Below are positions 1 through 11,481 of a DNA stretch of 64,000 nt, one piece after another. The DNA comes from Asterella californica (taxonomy: Eukaryota > Streptophyta > Marchantiopsida > Marchantiales > Aytoniaceae): positions 7,564,001 through 7,628,000 of the forward strand of contig JAYKYS010000011.1 of the NCBI GenBank assembly GCA_036924285.1, written 5' to 3'. Below the pieces are notes generated by a model, which was not told where the DNA came from, made no database searches, and was given only the letters and a program-made list of their open reading frames with translations. The number at the start of each line of letters is the position of its first letter. Position 1 is the first letter of the stretch. A program made the translations under genes and the position numbers.

Positions 1-471
1 TAAGTAAGAAAAACTGAATTATTTCCAGGGTCATTTTGAGACCCCCTTAGATACCCACGGATGTAAAATGTAGTGTCATCACAACTTGGACGTCGTAAAC
101 TCCACACATCAGCCGTCGATGAATTACGATGAAGATTCTATCGCCCATGAAAGAATATCCCCTAACTTTCCACCTTCTAATTCCTATACGTAATACTCGC
201 GTCCTGTATTCGTCACATGACTGCTACAGATGTCAAGCTCGTGGAGAATGCCATCTGGAAGTCAGCATACGGTGAAATTATTTCATAATCAAGACTGACT
301 TTCAAACTGAAAAATCTTCCGTGACAGTGTGTCCGTTCTCCCGAAGCTCTGTATATGCAGGAAGCCTTTATTCTCCGGAGGAGCTCGGTTTATTTTGTTG
401 TCATGAAAGAGAGGCAAAAAGATTTCACTCACCTTGAGTTGCAAACATAAGACAATCAGTGAGAGGTGACG
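1..471. other. 5' flank of the TatD gene
   Basis: No coding region is recognisable in this stretch. It ends at the TatD start codon and presumably holds that gene's promoter and 5' UTR. Short ORFs here have no family resemblance. No clear TATA box or repeat stands out. Confidence 0.4.
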
Positions 472-2748
472 ATGTCTCGACTTGCTCTGTTTGATGCTCA
501 CTGTCACCTGCAGGATTCACGTATAGCCAATTTCGCACCCGTGCTCATAAAGGAGGCCTCGAAAGCAGGAGTGCGTTGGTTTGCTGTCAATGGGACGTGT
601 GAGGTACGCGCTATAGCATATTTCCTTAGCCGAACGGAATCGATGTTAATTAGACCCGAACTAACTAGGCAGGTGCACCATGCATTTGTGCTTAGGGATT
701 CCAATGCCTGCAGACAGAATCGCGAGTTCTCCTTAGTGTGAATTCGAAACCGGTAGTTGAGAGATTACTTCTTTACACCTTCTGTACCAACCTGGACATA
801 GCGATCCTTAGCATTCTCGTGGCCTTGGGCGACCTTACATGATTCTATGACGCCAGGAGGACTGGGGCCTCGTGAAGAACATGAGTGAAAGTCACAGCTG
901 TGTGATTCCCAACTTCGGCCTGCATCCGTGGTGTGTCCAACCTTTCAAATTCTTTCACATTGAGAATTTTCTGATTTGTTTCTGTAACTGTCGACTAGCT
1001 TCAGCTCAGACTCAGAACCTGGTACGGAGCATTTACTGCTCAGTTACTCATTTTTAGCGTATGAGGTAGGTGGATTCCGGGAAGGTCGAGTAAGTGGTTG
1101 CCAAATCTTCGTCAAATGCTTGAAGCAACTCCGGCGGCAGCAGTGGGAGAGGTAGGTGGATTTGCAAAAGCGTACATGGTGTTTGTGTAATGTATGTAGC
1201 CTCTACGCGTTTTCCATGCTTTCAAACTGGATCGTTTTCTGATGATTACTGCTCTTCTTGTCTCACCTTCATCCTGAAGAAAATATGACGCTATTCAGCT
1301 ATTTACGCCCTGTGCTTTGGTATGACTAGATCGGCATCGATTTAGGAGCTCATGGAAGGGAAATTGATGAAGCCCTACAGCTTGAAATCCTCAGAGAACA
1401 GCTGACGTTAGCTCGTGACTTGAACAGGCCCGCGTCAATCCACTGCGTGCGTGCTATCGGTCCCCTTCAAAGTCTCCTTGCGTATGACAACACTCTCCTC
1501 TTCCGTCGTTGCGTTGCTTGTTTCAGCCATATAGCTTCTCGGTGTGTAATCAGATGATCATTTACAGGTAGAACACGTATGTAGTGATTGGTGGCGGGGT
1601 CATGATCATTCGTTGCAAGTGATCATGCACTCCAAATACGAGTTACGAAGGTTCATCTGATAGTCCGAATAGTGATGTTCGAATCTACCCTGGCCACGAG
1701 AGGGTCGAGCTCTAAACGGTCGGAATGGCTGGGGCATTCGGGTCGAGGATTATTCACATCGTCACGGTCCGGCGTGGTTGCAGAGAAATGGGCACGTTTC
1801 CAGCTGGGTTTATCATGCATTCATTCACAGGGCCTGCAGACGCCGTGCGTGGCTTAGTTGAACACGGTGCTTACATATCTTTCTCTGGGTTTTTGACTCC
1901 AATGAAAGATACGAAAGCACGAGCAGTTGTGGAGCAGGTAATCAAGTCTTGTGCTTTTCTCGCTCACTGAACTACTTGCTGCTTGATTAGATAACATGAG
2001 CTTTTGGGTGGAGGCCCTTTAAGACAAGTTAAGTTCTGGCTAGAAGCTTCTTCTCATATGTCATAAGCTGTCCGGAATTTTTCGTGAATAGGTTTCCCAC
2101 CTTTGTAACCCATCGTGCTGCAGCTTCTGCTTCTGCTCCTTGGGGTTCTCCCCCTTCTTCTGCGCCTTACTTCAGCCATGGTCTCTTGGATTTCATGTTT
2201 GCGATGTGGAATTACTGAACAGGTGCCACGAGATCGAATTCTGTTGGAAACCGATGCGCCGGATGCTTTACCCAAGACAGACTCGAAGTCCCTCCTTTGG
2301 GTTCCACATGACTCTGCTGCACCTTCGTGCGGAAATGAACCAAAGGCTAGCACTGCAGATGCGGAGAGCAGGTCGTGCTGCTCGGATAAACCGAGTAGAA
2401 GTAACAAGCAAGGCCCTGGAAAGCCTTTGAATCATCCAGCTAACATAAGAGTTGTGAGTTCGCTTTCTCTCGAACTTTAAACCATTATTATGTCACGTGC
2501 TCAAGGGTTATGCTAACTTGAGCAGCAAGTTGAGTTTTAAATAGACATTTGCTTTCCTTTTCGAGTACTAGTGTTTCCTCGGACTAGCTGATCTCCAGCT
2601 TTTTCGTACATGATTCTCGTTGTCATCTCAACAGGTCGTGGAACGCGTTGCAATGCTGATGGGCATTTCGGAGGAGGAACTTGCTGGAATAGCAGTGGAA
2701 AATGCAACAAGAATTTTCTCATTTCCGGGTTCTAAAGTCACCACTTGA
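472..2748 (+). CDS. TatD-family metal-dependent hydrolase / DNase, seven exons, 312 aa
   Basis: Exons 472-603, 857-930, 1070-1151, 1330-1481, 1784-1937, 2223-2453 and 2635-2748 join in frame to 939 bp; all introns are GT-AG. TatD proteins are TIM-barrel enzymes with a two-metal site and have been reported as 3'-5' exonucleases linked to DNA repair and turnover. The expected metal ligands are visible: DAHCH at residues 8-12, the Glu of VGEIG at 96 (split by an intron), SIHC at 133-135, MHSFTG with His159, and ETDAPD with Asp209. The GLHPW and SGFLT motifs and the C-terminal NHPANI helix region also fit plant TatD. Exon 3 was fixed because its phase rebuilds GLHPWW; exon 6 was ended at a GTGAGT donor so that NHPANI-R-VVV keeps family spacing. 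Start is ATG 472; an in-frame GTG two codons upstream is ignored. No break is seen, so the gene looks functional. The exact boundary of exon 4 is the least certain. Confidence 0.9.
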
Positions 2749-4502
2749 CATGTATAACTTGTTTTCTGCCCGCTGTCAGGGAGAATGTATCCCTCCCCCC
2801 TGTTTAACTCATCCCGGGAGAGTTGTGGAAGATGGGATCTTCTTCTGCAAATTGCTCGTCACTCCCTTGAATACGTTCGGCTAGTTTTGAACGGCAGCGG
2901 TAGAAGTCTAACCAACATTTGATTTATTGTCGAGACGACTCACCTTACCCTGCCTAGTTAGGGAAAATGTATTCTAAAACGGCCCTAAGTCCCCAGCGAG
3001 TGCGAGTAGAAGCTCCAAAAAGAAGAATATTCCCTTTTTCTTCCTCTTGAACTTTAGTTAGTTAGAGAGCGAAGATTTTGTTTTGTTCCAGTAACTATCG
3101 AAATTTCGTTTAGTAAATTTCATTAAATATTCGATAATTAGTTTTGAAGTGAATAACGTAGCGTAAAGTGCTCGGAGAGTTTTCGATTTAAATCTTTAAC
3201 AGATTTTGTAATCGCAAGTAAATTCTCTCAGCAAAAGTATTATTTGGGTGTAATGGTTAGATTTCTTGGTTCGCAAACCGCCGGCTCGCATAATGAAATT
3301 ACCAGGGATATTTAAAAGGGCATCTGGGTTTTAAGCGCAGAATGCTCTTCCTGATCAATCTTGCATGCGAGAATGAAATCTTTGAAATCAAAATTTACAT
3401 CAAAGCTCTCACTATTAATTACAGTTGATGGAAAAAAGATAAACATGAAGTTTTAGGATCTTTGACCCGATCTTTAATTAATCATTTCTCTGTAATCCAG
3501 GTATAAGTCCACATTTTTACAAACTTTTAGATGAAATTTATTTCTTTTGACATTTACTTCTAATTATAACTTAATAAAAATAATATTAAGGTATAATTCT
3601 AGTAACATACAAATACAGAAAAAATATTGGTAATCTACTATGCAATTATAAACTAAAATACAAATCCTCCCAACACGACTAGAGCTAATCTAGAGTCACA
3701 ACACCAAAATAAATAAACAATTTAATTTCACTTTTGTCTTCTTCCTTACCTCCAGTCCCAAGCTCTGCAGCAGTTCTGAAATGAATCGTAGAGTATAAAG
3801 CTATTAGGGAGCTTTGATTTAAGTTTTTATTTAACAATTTCATTCTCGCAAGATAATTGTATCGGCAAAAGTATTTTAAGTATGACAGGTCAAATTTCTC
3901 TTGCTCGAAATGCCCAACCGCAGAATGAAGTCTTCCTCGGAGCAACCCAGTTTGGAAGTCGGAGAACTCTCGTCTTATTGTTGTGACTCCCGGTATATTT
4001 CCATAGTTTCTGGCTCCGGAACCAAATCTGTCCGAAAATCTCTCCTTCGCAACGTGTGAATCTCGTAGCATACACTTTCACTTATTTATCTTCTCTTATA
4101 CGGGTAATCTACCGGTTTTCACCAAACACAGTCCTCCGCACTGATTCCATCCCGCACTGAATATCTTCAGGTGGATAACTCATACCACATTAGCCTGCGA
4201 CTAGAGTTCCATGGGAGTGACAACGGCTCTTCTGAGGTAGTCCTTGCGCCGGATGCTCAGTCAGACATGAATTGAACTTTGTTTCAACTGCACCGGCAAA
4301 GTTTTTCTCCTAGGCCCGAGAGAGAACGACCAATTACCAAATAGAGCCCTGGAGGATTCATGGGGAGAACAAGCTCCTTCTTTGTCTGACAGGTTTCAGT
4401 TTCTGATCATACTATGGCCGAAACTATATCGACCATGACTCTGAGGATAGGACGAGCTGTATGTGAATTCTCCGCGAAGAAGCACCACTACGGTAGGACC
4501 CA
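2749..4502. other. Intergenic region between convergent TatD and kelch genes
   Basis: The 3' UTRs of the two converging genes should lie at the ends of this interval. The middle (about 2.9-4.1 kb) is AT-rich and repetitive, with one pair of diverged direct repeats listed separately. A 128-codon ORF on the minus strand (3685-4071) covers this repeat and shows no recognisable domain, so I do not call it a gene. Confidence 0.5.
3160..3940. repeat. Diverged direct repeat, units about 3160-3300 and 3795-3940
   Basis: Two stretches of about 140 bp share an ordered series of words: a GGAG..TTTGATTTAA segment, then ATCGCAAG/CTCGCAAG, then GCAAAAGTATT, then TTGGTTCGCAAACCG in one and TTGCTCGAAATGCCC in the other, ending near GAATGAAGT or ATAATGAAAT. 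The order is the same and gaps are small, so these are old copies of one sequence in direct orientation about 640 bp apart. They could be decayed LTRs of a small element or a tandem duplication; no coding sequence lies between them. Confidence 0.45.
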
Positions 4503-6466
4503 CTATCCATCCGTAAGAGTGAGCACGTACATGTCATCCAGCCTATCGTTCGAATCCGAATTGCCTCCATATACCAGCATTGAACTGCCATAAGCTGAGA
4601 AAGCGTACCATCCTCGAGCTCCTGGATTCTTTCCTTCTACAACGGCAACTTTCGGTTTGCTCCACACAAGGGCTTCAGAGTCCAGAATATAAACTTCACC
4701 GGAGAAAGCACCGGCACCCAAGTGACCCTGGTCACTGGGATCGATCTCTCCACCGTATATGATGATATACTTTCCGAAAACTGAAGTACCAAAGACGCTT
4801 CTGCCTGTAGGTTCCTCTCCTGTCACCTCAATCTCCTCCCAGGATTTCTTATCCACATCAAATCGGTGAATATCTCTGAGCTCACGTCCATCGAACCCAA
4901 AGATGACCCAAACAGCACCGTTTACTACACCCAAGCCCGGACCTCCTCGTGGTATGCAACTGCTGCTTGGTGGTGGTGTGGGTTGAGCTTCCCATTCTCC
5001 AGACTTTATGTCATAAGCCCATAAGTCGTTCAACCGGCCATCCTTGCCGCAGCCCCCGAAAGTGTACAGCTTCTTGTTGTTTTCATCGGCTACGAAAGCG
5101 TGATAGCTCCTGGCAGTATCAAGCCATCAGCGGGTCAAATACTTGCTTTAGCGATTTCGACTGGAAAGTGAAAGCTTTCGCATTTCCTTTCTCTTCACAA
5201 GCTTCCCGAAAGTTCAGCTTCGTGGAGGTGAACAATGCTGTATCTCATTTCCCAAGAGGGATCTGGCAAAAATAGTGTAAGTCACATATTCAAACAGAAA
5301 GGACAACAGGTCCAAATTGTTCCGTCTTCAGTCGTCTGTTCATATGAGCTGCACTGATATAGTCTATGAAACACAGACGATTGAGGTTCTGACTGCAAGC
5401 CTCCCTTTCGACTTCGCCACTCTCGCAGCAAGGAAACCTTAAACAACAGAATGCAGACCCTAACACAAGCAACTTTGACAATCATACCTTTGAGGTGGGC
5501 CGTTTTTGCCACTAGACAAGAGCTTCCACTCTCCCGTGTCCACATTGAAAGAAAACAAGTCATTGAGCTCCTCATGCTCCTTGTCCCGTCCCGCGAACAC
5601 ATACAATATGTTGTCTACCGCAACCAAAGTCACTCCAACCCGCGGGGCAGGTGCTTCTCCTTTGCTTTCTACGATAGACCAGGTACGACTTTCCAAATCA
5701 AATACGTACACCAAGTTATCGACTGGAATCCTGGGCTCGAATTCCCCTCCAAAAACGTAGGCCTTGTTGCCGATTACAGCCACGGAGTGGGAACTCCTTG
5801 CTTTCGGAGCATCTTCTAGCTGTGTAACCTTCAGAAGGAAACAAAAGTGAGATCGAATTATTAGTAACGACTCACCTGAACAATCGAGCGAACTGGGATA
5901 AAGCTACGGTAAATCCCTGCGCATTGAATTGCTTGCGCGCTTCAGGTTTTCCACGATGCACAGGGAAAATGGCTACGGGCGTGTACAGAGGGCGTGGAAT
6001 ATGGGATAAAGAATTCCGTAAGACGATTGCACTTCTAGCATATAAAAGATGGATTTGAAACTCCAGCATCACATCAGATGTAGATCGCGCAATTCAAACT
6101 CAAGTCACCAGCTCGATTATTCCTGAATTATACTTGTAGATACAAGGTTCAACTCCCATTCATCACTACACGTGACACCAATCACGAACTCGGTAAGATC
6201 TGCCACTGTCTGGCAGTGAGTCGAAAGAGAATCACCGCCAAAATTTCAGAGATCATAACAATATACCAAAACACAAAAGACGCCAGGCTCCAGATGGAAA
6301 GTAAACTAACAAACAAACCAGTTGCAGAAAAGTAATCAAGCGAACAAACTCATGACTCGACATCAAGCGCGAACCAAACAGAACAGATAGCATCGTTACA
6401 GTTTCTAAAGAAAACTGGATCTAACGTATGAACCTCACGCCAGGACGCCTGTAGCGACGGTGACAT
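4503..6466 (-). CDS. Kelch-repeat protein of the At3g07720 / nitrile-specifier-like family, three exons, 326 aa
   Basis: Exons on the minus strand are 6434-6466, 5488-5828 and 4503-5109; phases close (33+341+607 = 981 bp). The protein has six kelch blades, each with a GG-type turn: residues about 26-40 (AYVFGGEF), 78-93 (LYVFAG), 126-144 (LYTFGG), 175-190 (VWVIFGF), 228-243 (IIIYGGEID) and 290-306 (MLVYGG). Motifs RSSHS, VDNLVYVFDL, PPRVGV-like APRVGV, RSYHAF, GKDGRLNDLWAYD, PSDQGHLGAGAF and SNDRLDDMYV match the At3g07720 type, whose length is about 329 aa. In Brassicales the specifier proteins that redirect glucosinolate breakdown arose from this group; outside them the role is unknown and probably cytosolic. 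The first exon (MSPSLQASWRE) is small and chosen because it gives a Met, keeps phase and supplies the usual Trp; its donor (GTTCAT) is weak, so the N-terminus is the uncertain part. Confidence 0.8.
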
Positions 6467-7639
6467 TCTCCTGGCGAGCAAGCCTCTTTCTCCGAACGAC
6501 GTCGAGTGAAACCAAAAGCTAATAGAAATTCAATCTGACAAGGAGTTTCAAACGCTAAAGAGCACTCATCTGCACTAGATTACGATAGTAGGTCAAAATC
6601 CAGCCACAGTTTGCAAGTCCATAGCCAGCGACGTTGTAAAGAAGCCAAGGAGAAACAGCAACCTCCAGGCTCGTGCTTCCCTCTCCTCGTGGGAGAGAGG
6701 AGGGAAGAGAGAGGGTGTAGGTTGAGAGGGTACAGTGTGCTGGGGTGGGTTAGAGCAGATTCATTTTACATAGTTATTTTGGTTTTTGTTTTCTTATGTA
6801 GTGAAGAAATGAATAAATATTAAATATTATGGGGTTTTTTAAAATTACAAAGTTATTTCTTTCAGATTTTTGAGAGCTTTCTAAGGGTTTTGTCTGCTTT
6901 CTTGCTATGTTTGGTGTGTTTTTTATCTCTAAATGATTAAGATTTTATATCTGAAAGTATATATTTAGATATTTTTATTACGTGTATCGGTTGGTTGAAT
7001 ATCATCTTTTTTCTAGCTATGGGTACTTTTTTCCTCATGAGATATAAATAGACTCGAGACACACCATGTCCGATGTGTATCAATTATTTATCTTGCTAAA
7101 AATAAAGTCACATGTGAGAAAGATGCACAAGAGCTATGATTGCATTACATGGGATGTCCATGTTAGCTAAGAGTGGAGGTCTACACATGCTGTCATTACG
7201 ACACTGTTAACTTTTTTTCTTGAAATTCCTCTTGAACCATGGGAGTGATTGAGAGTCCATATTGACACTATTCTATGATTGTTCGAGACGAGTTTTCTTT
7301 GTATATGCTTGTTCGATCGGTTACCTCGTGCTCTCCATGACGAGATGAGACATTCTTTATCTCTCAATATGCTGACATGGAATACAATAGACGAGGTGGT
7401 GTGATTATTGTTTCTCTTACTATCTCATAGGTGTCTCTATTATACTCGAGGTGACATAGTAAGACATCATGAGGTGGCAGTCCGTCTTCGGAGATTCCAT
7501 GCTGGTGATTGAACAGCCCTACAAAAAGAATCAGTATGTGCTAGGCGAGATAAGATGAGTTTATCTTTACACGTGACGTCTCATCTTCCACTCATATACG
7601 ACATTGTAAGATGTTAGATCAGGTTGGAGAGTATAGTAG
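6467..7639. other. Upstream region of the kelch gene and AT-rich spacer
   Basis: This should contain the promoter and 5' UTR of the kelch gene, transcribed leftward. From about 6.8 kb rightward the sequence becomes AT-rich. I see no gene. The right end may already be the eroded 5' part of the LINE-like element that follows. Confidence 0.35.
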
Positions 7640-10250
7640 AGTTGTTAGAGCTTGCATCTTTTATCGATGGCATGTCCTACTGAGGAGACAATCATTTCGT
7701 TATGTTTTCTTCACTTCTCACTGAATGACCCTCCACCACTTGAAGTTCAAGACTATCAGTCTGAGGAGTCATTATGTCTCGATAGATCTCTTTTTGTCCA
7801 AGCCTTGTGTACAGCTTCATTTCTATCTTCTGGAGACCTATCTGGGATGATCTACGCGCACTTACGAGATTATTTTTAGACAAACAACCCCTCTAACAGT
7901 TTCACCTAGCTTTTTCAGGTAGTGGCAGTAGTAGCTCAATGACATATCTCATTCTACAGCTCAAGTATTGGAGGCAAAGGGACTCGACCGATAGTCATCG
8001 ACGAGATCATTATGACTTATTAATCGTATCATTGTTCTTCAACTTTGAGATAATTTTCAAGACCAGCTTTGTCCATATTAGTTTGGAGTTGCAATGCTTG
8101 GAGGTTCTAAGTCTATATTTCTTCGACATTAGAGCTCTCTTGAACATCCATCTCGCTTAGGTTGTCTTACAAGTGGACGTAGAAAATACTTCTAATAGTA
8201 TTTTTCACGCTTCCATCTTTAGGGAGCTCATGGATGGCAGTGGATCTCTAGCAAGTCTCATTACTTTCGTGCAATCATTCTCTGGTTCTTCCTCCTCTCT
8301 TTATAATCAATACAGTCCTTCGATAGAGAGAGTTCCAATCATCCATTCCGCTACAAGAACTCATCAAGGAGACCTTTTGAGTGGACCCTTCTTTGGCTTA
8401 GCTCACTATAGAGCTCTTTTGATCACCGCTTTGATTGCCCCAAGTTGTGTCTTTCAATCTCTAGTTGATGACACACATATCATAGATATGGCAGATCAAG
8501 TATGTGATGCATTTGATCACCTCATCTCTCATTTGGCCTTGATGGCGTTGAGAGTGAAGACGTCAAAGTGCAGGGCTTGGCCTCCCTTAGACATTCCGTC
8601 AGACCTCCAGCTCCCATAGGACTTTGTTACACCTAGGGTTGGTTTACGTATCCTCAGAATACCGGTGGGTTTAGAGGACTTTGTCTCTCCGTTCTTAGAT
8701 GTTGCTCTGGCTCAAGTTGTCTTTGGTATCCTTTCTTCTTCCATATCACGTCGTTCGGGTTATTTATTTCGCACAGTACCTCCATCTCATATCTTCATCT
8801 CACGCCTTAGAGAGTTTGATAGGAAGATCACAGGTCTTTGACGATATCATAAGACCGAGGAGCGTTGACCACGAGCTTGCACCTTTGTCCGAGGGAGTCG
8901 AGATCTAGTATCTAGTGAAATGGAAGGATTAACTAGAGCACATGAAGAACTTGTTGGAAGTGGTACCTTGTTAGAGAGGACTGCAGTCCGCGAGATCCAT
9001 GGGAAGCTAAGGTATTGAATCGGAGATGTACCTCACGTGCCTTAAGAGTCAGACTATCTCTTGCCGCATAAAGACACATCTGTAATGAGTAAGAACCATC
9101 CTCCACCTCTATCACATAACTCTTTGGAATAGACTTATCTTGCACAGAAAACAACAATAAACTCAAGGTGTTGAGAGGGCCCAACTACCCAAAAAGACTA
9201 CTGAAGCAATCTCCTCCATAGATAGCAAGTCCACACCGCCACTTTATATCGGCATGATATCATTTCATCTCACTAGATACTAGATCTCGACTCCTTTGGA
9301 CAAGGACGTATGCTCCTAGCTCCTATCTCGATCTTACAATAGAGCATTTCGACTCGTACCTACTATCTTTTCTACAACGATGAGGTTCTACCTAGGCTTG
9401 ATCCAATCTGTTGCTTTGGCATTGTTCACATGCGAGTGTGGTGTCTTGCTCGACACCTCGGATCGACACCTTACTCGTTGTCTTTACGATGGAGAGCGGA
9501 TAGTTACTCGTGATGTCATTAGGGATGTTGTGTTTGCTATAGCACGGAGAGCGATTACATGGAGAAAATGATAGTATGCCCTTCAGACGGGAGGGTCAGC
9601 GAGAGCTGACTTGTACATGATAAGGAAGAATCAGGTCTCAATTGAAGATGTGGTTGTCATGGATCTGACACGAGACTCAATGTCGACATAAGTGATCCGT
9701 CATCCTCCAAGATGGACTGCAGGCGTGGCGACAGCAGCAAAGGTGACCAAGTATAGAGTATGTAAGAGAGACATCGCTTCATCCCCCTAGAGTTGGAGAT
9801 ATATGGATCGTCCGTCTTGGAGTTCAATGTTTTTATTCGAGATTATGCGAGAGCCTACCATGAGAGGCATCAAACGGTACCACATTTTTTTTTGCACTAC
9901 GTTCTTTAGACAGAGAGTTCCATTGCTCTATAGAAAGCTTTAGCAAGCGCGGTCCACATGAGAGCAATTGCAATAGTCGATGCTACTTCTTGTACACATG
10001 TTGTAGACAATAGTTTTGATTTAGCAGTGTGTGATATTTTAAGAGTGGTAGGTGACTTTAGAGCTACAAATAACATGACTTACCCTCGATGTTCTTTCTC
10101 CCTTCGAGACGTTGGCAGCTTGGCTCTTCGAGTCTCTCTTTCCCTTGTAGGGCTTGATGGGGTCTTTCTATCTGTTGGCTATTCATTGAGTCACATTTAT
10201 CGACTCGTGCTTCCAATATATCGATCGTACCTAGAAATATAGAATCCGGT
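7640..10250 (+). mobile_element. Decayed LINE-like non-LTR retroelement
   Basis: The best-preserved block is 8173-8619, where a translated LQVDVEN motif (RT block with a catalytic Asp) is followed by IFREL, SLASLITFVQSF, THQGDLLSGPFFGLAHYRAL and VDDTHI (the xxDD catalytic block), then VKTSKCRAWPP. The reading continues at about 8630-8830 in another phase with GLRILRIPVG and a RRSGYLFRT segment. At 9380-9571 the C-terminal Cys/His knuckle appears (FTCECGVLLDTSDRHLTRC followed by GERIVTRDVIRD). The arrangement matches a LINE reverse transcriptase family I associate with mosses and other seedless plants. Stops and frameshifts separate the blocks, so it is inactive. The 5' and 3' ends are not defined; no poly-A tail or target duplication was found. 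Confidence 0.7.
8173..8619 (+). pseudogene. Reverse transcriptase core of the LINE-like element
   Basis: An open block of 148 codons holds the RT core: VDVEN at the start, a TRTHQGDLLSG motif (usual form RQGDPLGG), then AHYRAL and the VDDTHI catalytic motif (usual form ADD). The usual Pro after GD is replaced by Leu, and the residue before DD is changed, which fits decay without selection. Downstream the frame is lost. It is a fragment of a retroelement polyprotein and not a host gene. Confidence 0.7.
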
Positions 10251-10489
10251 AACCATTATCTAAGAATGTCATAAGATAGATCTGATCTAGAGTTACTCTA
10301 GCCAAAATTCAGAGTATTTGAATCAAGAAACTTTGTTTTTTCATGTAAGAGTTTAGACATGGTGCGGGGTTGTATTTTGAGGTATTCTAGGTATGCGAGG
10401 TTTATATTCGGGGTATTCTATTGGTTTTTTCCAAAGAGTTTCAACCATAAATAATAAGCATCCCCCACTCCTTTGGAGAACTTTGCTCT

Positions 10490-10890
10490 TTTTCTGTTAG
10501 CAGAAAATATGTAAGTGTTATGTAAAAAGTACTAAATTATTAATATATTATTAATATATTATTGAAGTGTTAAATGATAACCAGACCTGGAGTTGCGAGC
10601 ATATCCATACATAACTCATGAAACAAGTGCTGACTCTGAAGAAACTACAAGTATGAGATCTTGCTAACAAAATCTTTCCTAACGAAAACGTGATGATTGA
10701 GATGAAGTGAATAATAAAATAAAATAGAGAGGAAAAATGAAAATGAAAATGTATGCTTCTTGAGGTTCCGATCGAAACGAAAAAGTGTTTGTGCATGTGC
10801 AGTTTTATTCTAGATATATGGTAGTTGGATATGGTCACATGGTATATAATCCGTTCATGTTCTTTTTTGTTCTTGGCTCCAATCATAGGT
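10490..10890 (+). repeat. Partial copy (K) of the multi-stem-loop repeat family
   Basis: The left part (TTTTCTGTTAGCAGAAAAT then TGTAAGTGTTAT) matches the left part of copy D near 25.14-25.17 kb, and GATAACCAGACCTGGAGTTG matches the segment just before the AACCCATAAG word in other copies. The right part (about 10797-10890) is inverted relative to 15065-15180 beside copy A, sharing the words TTGGATATGGTCACATGG and TTGGCTCCAAT-ATAGGTG in complementary form. No stem-loops remain in this copy. Confidence 0.5.
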
Positions 10891-11481
10891 GTTTCTAGCG
10901 AAGTCTATTCTCAGTAGAAGACTTGCTCACTTTATGTCCTTCTTCTCTACACATAAAACACCTCGAGTTCTTCTCAAGATTCGTACGACTATTCTCTACT
11001 ATTCCAATAGAAAGTCTTTTTTCGTGAGATCAGCGATAACTATTATCGAATACCTTGAGGAATCTTGTTCAACCTCAATTTCCACTCTTGCTGATCTTCC
11101 ATACTAATGAATTTTCATACATCTCTCTCACTGGATAGCTAGTTTGATCACTCGACCATCCTTGCACTTAGTAGTCTCTCACATTACTAAGTAGAAGCTT
11201 TATTGGTCAACTTTGAGCCTCAAAGATCCATAAATACATCAAGTGAACGTTGAGGGTTGGTAGACCTGAGTTTGCTCATAGGTCTCTCTTCACCTAGACA
11301 AGGTGTCATTGATCCTACAACCTTCTGTCTTAGATGTGAAGTGGACGAAATTCTAATTGAGCATGAGTGTAGTAGAGTGGTGGCTTATTGGAAATCGTAG
11401 CCGAAGGTCTCGAGAAAAGATTGAATGTAGAAACTGAACGAGTGAAGACTTCTAGTGAGGATGGAGATAGTCTATCACATG

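Noticed and set aside
3245..3290. tRNA-like A box and B box words in TGTAATGGTTAGATTTCTTGG
   Set aside because: No cloverleaf can be drawn and the acceptor stem is missing; it belongs to the diverged direct repeat.
5872..6072. Minus-strand ORF ending at a good GTGAGT donor before the kelch exon
   Set aside because: None of its frames gives a Met-initiated reading that joins the kelch exon; the small exon at 6434-6466 fits better.
9958..10242. 94-codon plus-strand ORF after the LINE knuckle
   Set aside because: No recognised domain; probably the eroded tail of the LINE-like element.
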